Source: Nitriliruptorales bacterium
Lineage (GTDB): Bacteria > Actinomycetota > Nitriliruptoria > Euzebyales > Egibacteraceae
Assembly: GCA_007119305.1 (NCBI GenBank)
Contig: SKPY01000066.1
Span: 1 to 6,752, forward strand
DNA length: 6,752 nucleotides
Reading direction: 5' to 3'
Position numbers and translations under genes: made by a program. How positions within the stretch are numbered: the first letter of the stretch is position 1; each line of letters begins with the position of its first letter. Shown in pieces: positions 6,002-6,752 of the stretch. The notes under the pieces were generated by a model, which made no database searches, had not been told where the DNA came from, and worked only from the letters and a program-made list of their open reading frames with translations.

Positions 6002-6752
6002 TCAGTAGCCGCGCTCGACGTCGACGAGCCCGATGAGCTCCTCGCCCGCGGCGAACCGCCGCACGTTCTCGGTGATGCGAGCCGCCAGCAGCGGCTTCGC
6101 CATGTCCTCGGTGTTCCCGGTGTGCGGTGTGACGAGGCAGTTGGGCAGGTCCCACAGGGGATGCCCGGCCGGCAGCGGCTCGGGCGCGGTGACGTCGAGG
6201 GCCGCGCCGCCGATGATGTCCTCGCGCAGCGCGGCGACGAGCTCGTCGGTCACGACGTGCTCGCCGCGCGCGACGTTGACGAGCCAGGCGTGGGGTTCCA
6301 TGAGCTCGAGCTCGATCTCCCCGATCAGGCTGTGGGTCTCCGGGGTGAGGGCCAGCGCCAGCACGACGAGGTCGGCCCCCTTGAGCGCCTCGTAGCGCTC
6401 CTGGAAGCCCAGCACGCGGTCGGTGCCGGCCAGCGGTTCGCTGCTGCGCCGGACGACGGTGATCGAGCAGCGAAACGGCGTGAGGAGCTTGACCAGCTCC
6501 TGCGTGATCCCCCCGCCGCCGAAGATCGTGACCTTGCCCCCTGCGAGGCTGATGCCCGACTGCTCCCCCCAGCCGCGGGCCGTCGCGAAGCGCTTGAGGT
6601 CGCGCAGGCCGGCGAGCCCGAGCGCGAGCGCGTGCTCGGCCACGGGCTGCGCGTACACCCCCTTGCCGCTCGTCCAGGTGTAGGCGGGGTCGAGCACGCC
6701 TGCCTCGACGTACGTCTCGATTCCCGCCCACGGCAGCTGCACCCAGCGCACG
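6002..6752 (-). CDS. D-isomer-specific 2-hydroxyacid dehydrogenase, N-terminus cut by window
   Basis: An NAD(P)-dependent oxidoreductase of the family that interconverts 2-oxoacids and D-2-hydroxyacids; the substrate here is unknown. The 249 visible residues include VQLPWAGIE near the end of the first substrate-domain segment, a Rossmann motif VTIFGGGGITQEL (74-86), and DLVVLALALTPETHSLIG (127-144). The expected catalytic triad is present: Arg162 in NVARGEHV, Glu191 in APEPLP and His210 in VTPHTGN. The Arg-Glu spacing of 29 equals that in phosphoglycerate dehydrogenase. The third glycine of GxGxxG is Thr (GGGGIT), which from memory is usual in an actinobacterial subgroup. About 50-60 N-terminal residues lie off the right edge. 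A GTG at 6751 is at the very border and is probably an internal Val, as the motif PxVRWVQLP normally continues upstream. The gene is convergent with the transporter, leaving 10 nt between stops. Confidence 0.9.
   Translation of the reverse strand, partial: VRWVQLPWAGIETYVEAGVLDPAYTWTSGKGVYAQPVAEHALALGLAGLRDLKRFATARGWGEQSGISLAGGKVTIFGGGGITQELVKLLTPFRCSITVVRRSSEPLAGTDRVLGFQERYEALKGADLVVLALALTPETHSLIGEIELELMEPHAWLVNVARGEHVVTDELVAALREDIIGGAALDVTAPEPLPAGHPLWDLPNCLVTPHTGNTEDMAKPLLAARITENVRRFAAGEELIGLVDVERGY

Noticed and set aside
4770..6008. A 412-residue plus-strand frame over the transporter
   Set aside because: It is frame-shifted from the 12-TM protein and its product is Arg/His-rich with no hydrophobic segments.
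5508..6731. A 407-residue minus-strand frame across the dehydrogenase and transporter
   Set aside because: It spans two convergent real genes in the wrong frame, and its composition is low complexity.
6749..6751. GTG at the right edge as the dehydrogenase start
   Set aside because: The family has an N-terminal segment before the WVQLP block, so this Val is most likely internal and the true start lies outside the window.
1..6752. tRNA, rRNA, CRISPR, transposase or attachment-site signals
   Set aside because: No cloverleaf, spaced repeat array, transposase-like protein or terminal repeat was recognised by eye on either strand.

Overview
The window is very GC-rich, uses GTG as well as ATG starts, and has G or C at nearly every third codon position. 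Together with the gene families present, this points to a high-GC Actinomycetota (or similar high-GC) chromosome. The lineage cannot be fixed from this sequence. No RNA gene, insertion sequence, CRISPR array or integration signature was found. It reads as ordinary chromosome with one interesting regulatory locus.

Layout from left to right. (1) 1-1028, minus: 5'-complete ornithine aminotransferase (rocD), cut at its C-terminus by the window edge. (2) 1029-1147: control region with a strong Shine-Dalgarno, an 8-bp inverted repeat over a possible -10, and a perfect 12-bp hairpin. (3) 1148-1375, minus: a small 75-residue protein of unknown function. (4) 1376-1458: short gap with two near-identical heptamers exactly 11 bp apart, like SARP-type binding sites. 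(5) 1459-4713, minus: a 1084-residue regulator with an N-terminal MalT-like STAND NTPase, a TPR-rich middle and a C-terminal winged helix plus BTAD domain. (6) 4714-4836: divergent promoter region. (7) 4837-5991, plus: a 12-TM major facilitator transporter, apparently leaderless. (8) 6002-6752, minus: a D-isomer-specific 2-hydroxyacid dehydrogenase, missing its N-terminus at the window edge and convergent with the transporter across 10 nt.

How they may work together: the large regulator, the small protein and rocD lie in the same direction, with the regulator upstream. The hairpin after the small ORF suggests that regulator and small gene form one unit and rocD another, perhaps a target. This is inference. 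The phased repeats between regulator and small gene are the best candidate for the regulator's own binding site. The transporter shares the divergent promoter region with the regulator and could be a second target. The dehydrogenase looks unrelated.

The nearest thing to an undescribed system is the set formed by the inverted-architecture BTAD regulator, its small companion protein and the 11-bp phased repeats.
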